Below, piece by piece: positions 62,452-64,000 of a DNA stretch of 64,000 nucleotides (the stretch's first letter is position 1; each line of letters starts with the position of its first letter). Made by a program: the position numbers and the translations under genes. The stretch lies in contig DATFMR010000137.1 of assembly GCA_035266865.1 (NCBI GenBank), positions 1 to 64,000 of the forward strand, read 5' to 3'. The notes beneath the pieces were generated by a model, which ran no database searches, was not told the origin of the DNA, and saw nothing but the letters and a program-made list of their open reading frames with translations. Origin of the DNA: JAKAGZ01 sp035266865 (GTDB lineage Bacteria; Bacteroidota; Ignavibacteria; Ignavibacteriales; Ignavibacteriaceae).

Positions 62452-64000
62452 CTAGGAAATTATTGAGTCCACCCTGATACTTCCCCTTAACGAATTAGTT
62501 AAAATAATCTCATCTGCTGATTTAAGATCGCGAAGATATATTTCCTTTTCTTTCACATTTTTATGCACATTAATAAAACTTTCTCTCTCAATTCCATTTA
62601 ATACCCCTGACAATATTGGCGGAGTAAGCCAGTTTCTTCCTTTTCTTATAAAGATGTTTGTAATTCCGCCCTCTGCGATTTCACCTCTTTCATTCAAAAA
62701 TATGACATCAAAGCATCCTTTTTTTGAATATTTAGTCCTTTCTGCCCGGTAAAGCTGTCTGTTTGTCGTCTTAAAATATTGGAATTTATTGGTAGAAGAT
62801 ATCCTTTTATTCGAAACTGCTATTTTAACCTTTGATGGAATTACGGGATATTCAAAAATTTCAATATTAGCTTTTCCTTGTTTATTTAGAGTTACCTTAA
62901 TTCTCTTCTTTTCTTCAGGGATCAATTTTGAAATTTGTTTTGTTATCTTCTTTAAAACTGATTTTGAATTGAAATTAAATCTGAAATGATCCGCAGATTC
63001 TTTTAACCTGTTTAGATGTTCATCCAGATTTTTTATTCTCCCTTTTTCAAACCGCATTGTCTCAAACAATTGAAATTCTTTTAAGGGCTCTGTAAGGAAC
63101 CGGCTTTTTAAAATTGTCTCCTCGTATTCTTCTTCCGGGTCGCTATCCCACACAATTCCACTCCCAAGCCCGATTTCACCATTTCCTGATTTACTAATTT
63201 CAATTGTCCTTATAGCCACATTAAAAACCGTTTTATCTTTTGTAACAATTCCTACTCCGCCGGTATATGTTCCTCTTTTTCCTGTTTCTAATTCATTAAT
63301 AATTTCCATCGTTCTTATCTTCGGCGCACCGGTAATCGAACCGCACGGGAAAATGTTTTTAATGATTTCGGGCAACTTAATTTCCTTTCGCAAATTTCCT
63401 TTGACGGTAGAAATCATCTGGTACAAACTTTCATATTTTTCTATATCAAATAATTGTTCAGTTTTTACAGTGCCAAATTCACAAATTCTTCCGAAATCAT
63501 TTCTAAGTAGATCTACAATCATTACATTTTCAGCCAGGTTCTTTTTGCTGTTCTGAAGTTCTTTCTTTTTTTGCAGATCATTTATTTGATTTATACCACG
63601 ACTGATTGTTCCTTTCATCGGGCGGGTAAGAATTTTCCTTTCATTTTGTTCAAAAAATAATTCCGGTGATATTGAAATTATTATTTTATCTCCTGTACTA
63701 ATAAACGCAGTGTATTTTGCAGATTGATTAAAAACCAGCGATTTGAAGAAAGAAATAATATCTCCCTCAAGTTTAAATTTTCCTTTAACTGTAAAATTTA
63801 CCTGATAAGTATCGCCTTCAGAGATATGTTTTTTTATCTCCTTTATTGCCTTTTTATATTTTCTCTTCGTCGTATTAAGCCTGAAATTAGAGATATTAAA
63901 ATCAGATCTAATTTTATCAAAAATAACCGATGAAGATTTAAATTCGGATATTTCAGTGTTTTTAAAAACAAAACCTTTAAATAACTCTACTTCCTTGTCT
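62452..64000 (-). CDS. Fused aminodeoxychorismate synthase (PabB) and lyase (PabC), 5' end missing
   Basis: Two-step p-aminobenzoate pathway for folate. The frame stays open to base 64000, so the gene begins outside the window; about 516 residues are seen. The PabB part carries the conserved motifs GDTYQVNFT, SPELFF and TRPMKGTISRG, then GSITGAPKIRTMEIINELE. The last 200 residues are a class IV aminotransferase-like PabC domain (FETMRFEKGRIKNLDEHLNR), with the PLP lysine probably in KTTNRQLYRAE and the EGGITNIFI motif. A fused form is common in Bacteroidota and others. Confidence 0.93.
   Translation of the reverse strand, partial: DKEVELFKGFVFKNTEISEFKSSSVIFDKIRSDFNISNFRLNTTKRKYKKAIKEIKKHISEGDTYQVNFTVKGKFKLEGDIISFFKSLVFNQSAKYTAFISTGDKIIISISPELFFEQNERKILTRPMKGTISRGINQINDLQKKKELQNSKKNLAENVMIVDLLRNDFGRICEFGTVKTEQLFDIEKYESLYQMISTVKGNLRKEIKLPEIIKNIFPCGSITGAPKIRTMEIINELETGKRGTYTGGVGIVTKDKTVFNVAIRTIEISKSGNGEIGLGSGIVWDSDPEEEYEETILKSRFLTEPLKEFQLFETMRFEKGRIKNLDEHLNRLKESADHFRFNFNSKSVLKKITKQISKLIPEEKKRIKVTLNKQGKANIEIFEYPVIPSKVKIAVSNKRISSTNKFQYFKTTNRQLYRAERTKYSKKGCFDVIFLNERGEIAEGGITNIFIRKGRNWLTPPILSGVLNGIERESFINVHKNVKEKEIYLRDLKSADEIILTNSLRGSIRVDSIIS

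Noticed and set aside
1..64000. CRISPR array, prophage, insertion sequence or tRNA genes
   Set aside because: I looked for regular direct repeats with spacers, transposase and phage-like genes, and cloverleaf features and found none I could support. Small RNAs could still be missed.

Overview
The window is an AT-rich, densely coded bacterial chromosome segment with no tRNA, rRNA, CRISPR array, transposase or phage genes that I can see. The gene content points to the Bacteroidota/Chlorobiota/Ignavibacteriota branch, most likely an Ignavibacteria-like heterotroph. Supporting signs are a detached atpD-atpC pair, SpoIIE phosphatases behind 7TM and Reg_prop/Y_Y_Y sensors, a fused E1 alpha/beta 2-oxo acid dehydrogenase, a short form of homogentisate dioxygenase, type 2 IPP isomerase, and intergenic palindromes of the GTCAT...ATGAC and AACCTTCGAGGTT kinds. 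The phylum is inferred from style and content, because no marker phylogeny was possible.

Region by region. 1-4650: the end of a complex I operon (nuoL without its 5' end, nuoM, nuoN). 4665-6761: membrane sensor with a SpoIIE phosphatase. 6940-9545: Rrf2 regulator, a 101-residue unknown, an A-type Fe-S carrier, Mn-type superoxide dismutase and a LON-domain protein. 9573-15878: a second, very large sensor-phosphatase, then an RsbW-like kinase/STAS/GAF-phosphatase operon (a partner-switching module). 16343-17215: a probably broken gene. 17273-17932: a DUF4386-like membrane protein. 18053-19901: atpC and atpD. 20096-27122: lipoate and 2-oxo acid dehydrogenase block (lipA, E2, fused E1, lipB, lpd). 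27413-31631: a MerR-type regulator with a Cys-rich tail, followed by a heptaheme cytochrome c, a cytochrome b and an octaheme cytochrome c. 31692-41203: tyrosine catabolism (Lrp regulator, HPPD, homogentisate dioxygenase, aminotransferase, fumarylacetoacetase, flavin-binding protein, acetoacetyl-CoA synthetase), ending with a STAS protein and a CarboxypepD_reg protein. 41282-52321: housekeeping (nth, phosphohexomutase, DUF58, TPR lipoprotein, CDF transporter, purK-purE, comEC, AlkP-superfamily enzyme, dtd, prmC). 52417-57096: an envelope trio (PEGA protein, PQQ-propeller lipoprotein, metallopeptidase/propeller/beta-barrel fusion). 57191-64000: sugar phosphate isomerase, PTS enzyme I and HPr, polyprenyl synthase, idi-2 and a fused pabB-pabC that runs off the end.

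How the genes work together. Complex I, ATP synthase, the lipoylated dehydrogenase and tyrosine breakdown describe a respiring amino-acid consumer. Tyrosine is carried to fumarate and acetoacetate, and acetoacetate is activated to acetoacetyl-CoA. The cytochrome b with two multihaem proteins probably drains quinol electrons to the periplasm. Three phosphatases with different sensors, two STAS proteins and one anti-sigma-type kinase suggest a branched partner-switching network whose output is not encoded here.

The loci I would look at first are the MerR/multihaem locus (27216-31631), the partner-switching set (4665-15878 plus 32771-33109), the 943-residue peptidase/propeller/barrel protein (54265-57096), the disrupted gene at 16343-17215, and the intergenic palindrome families.
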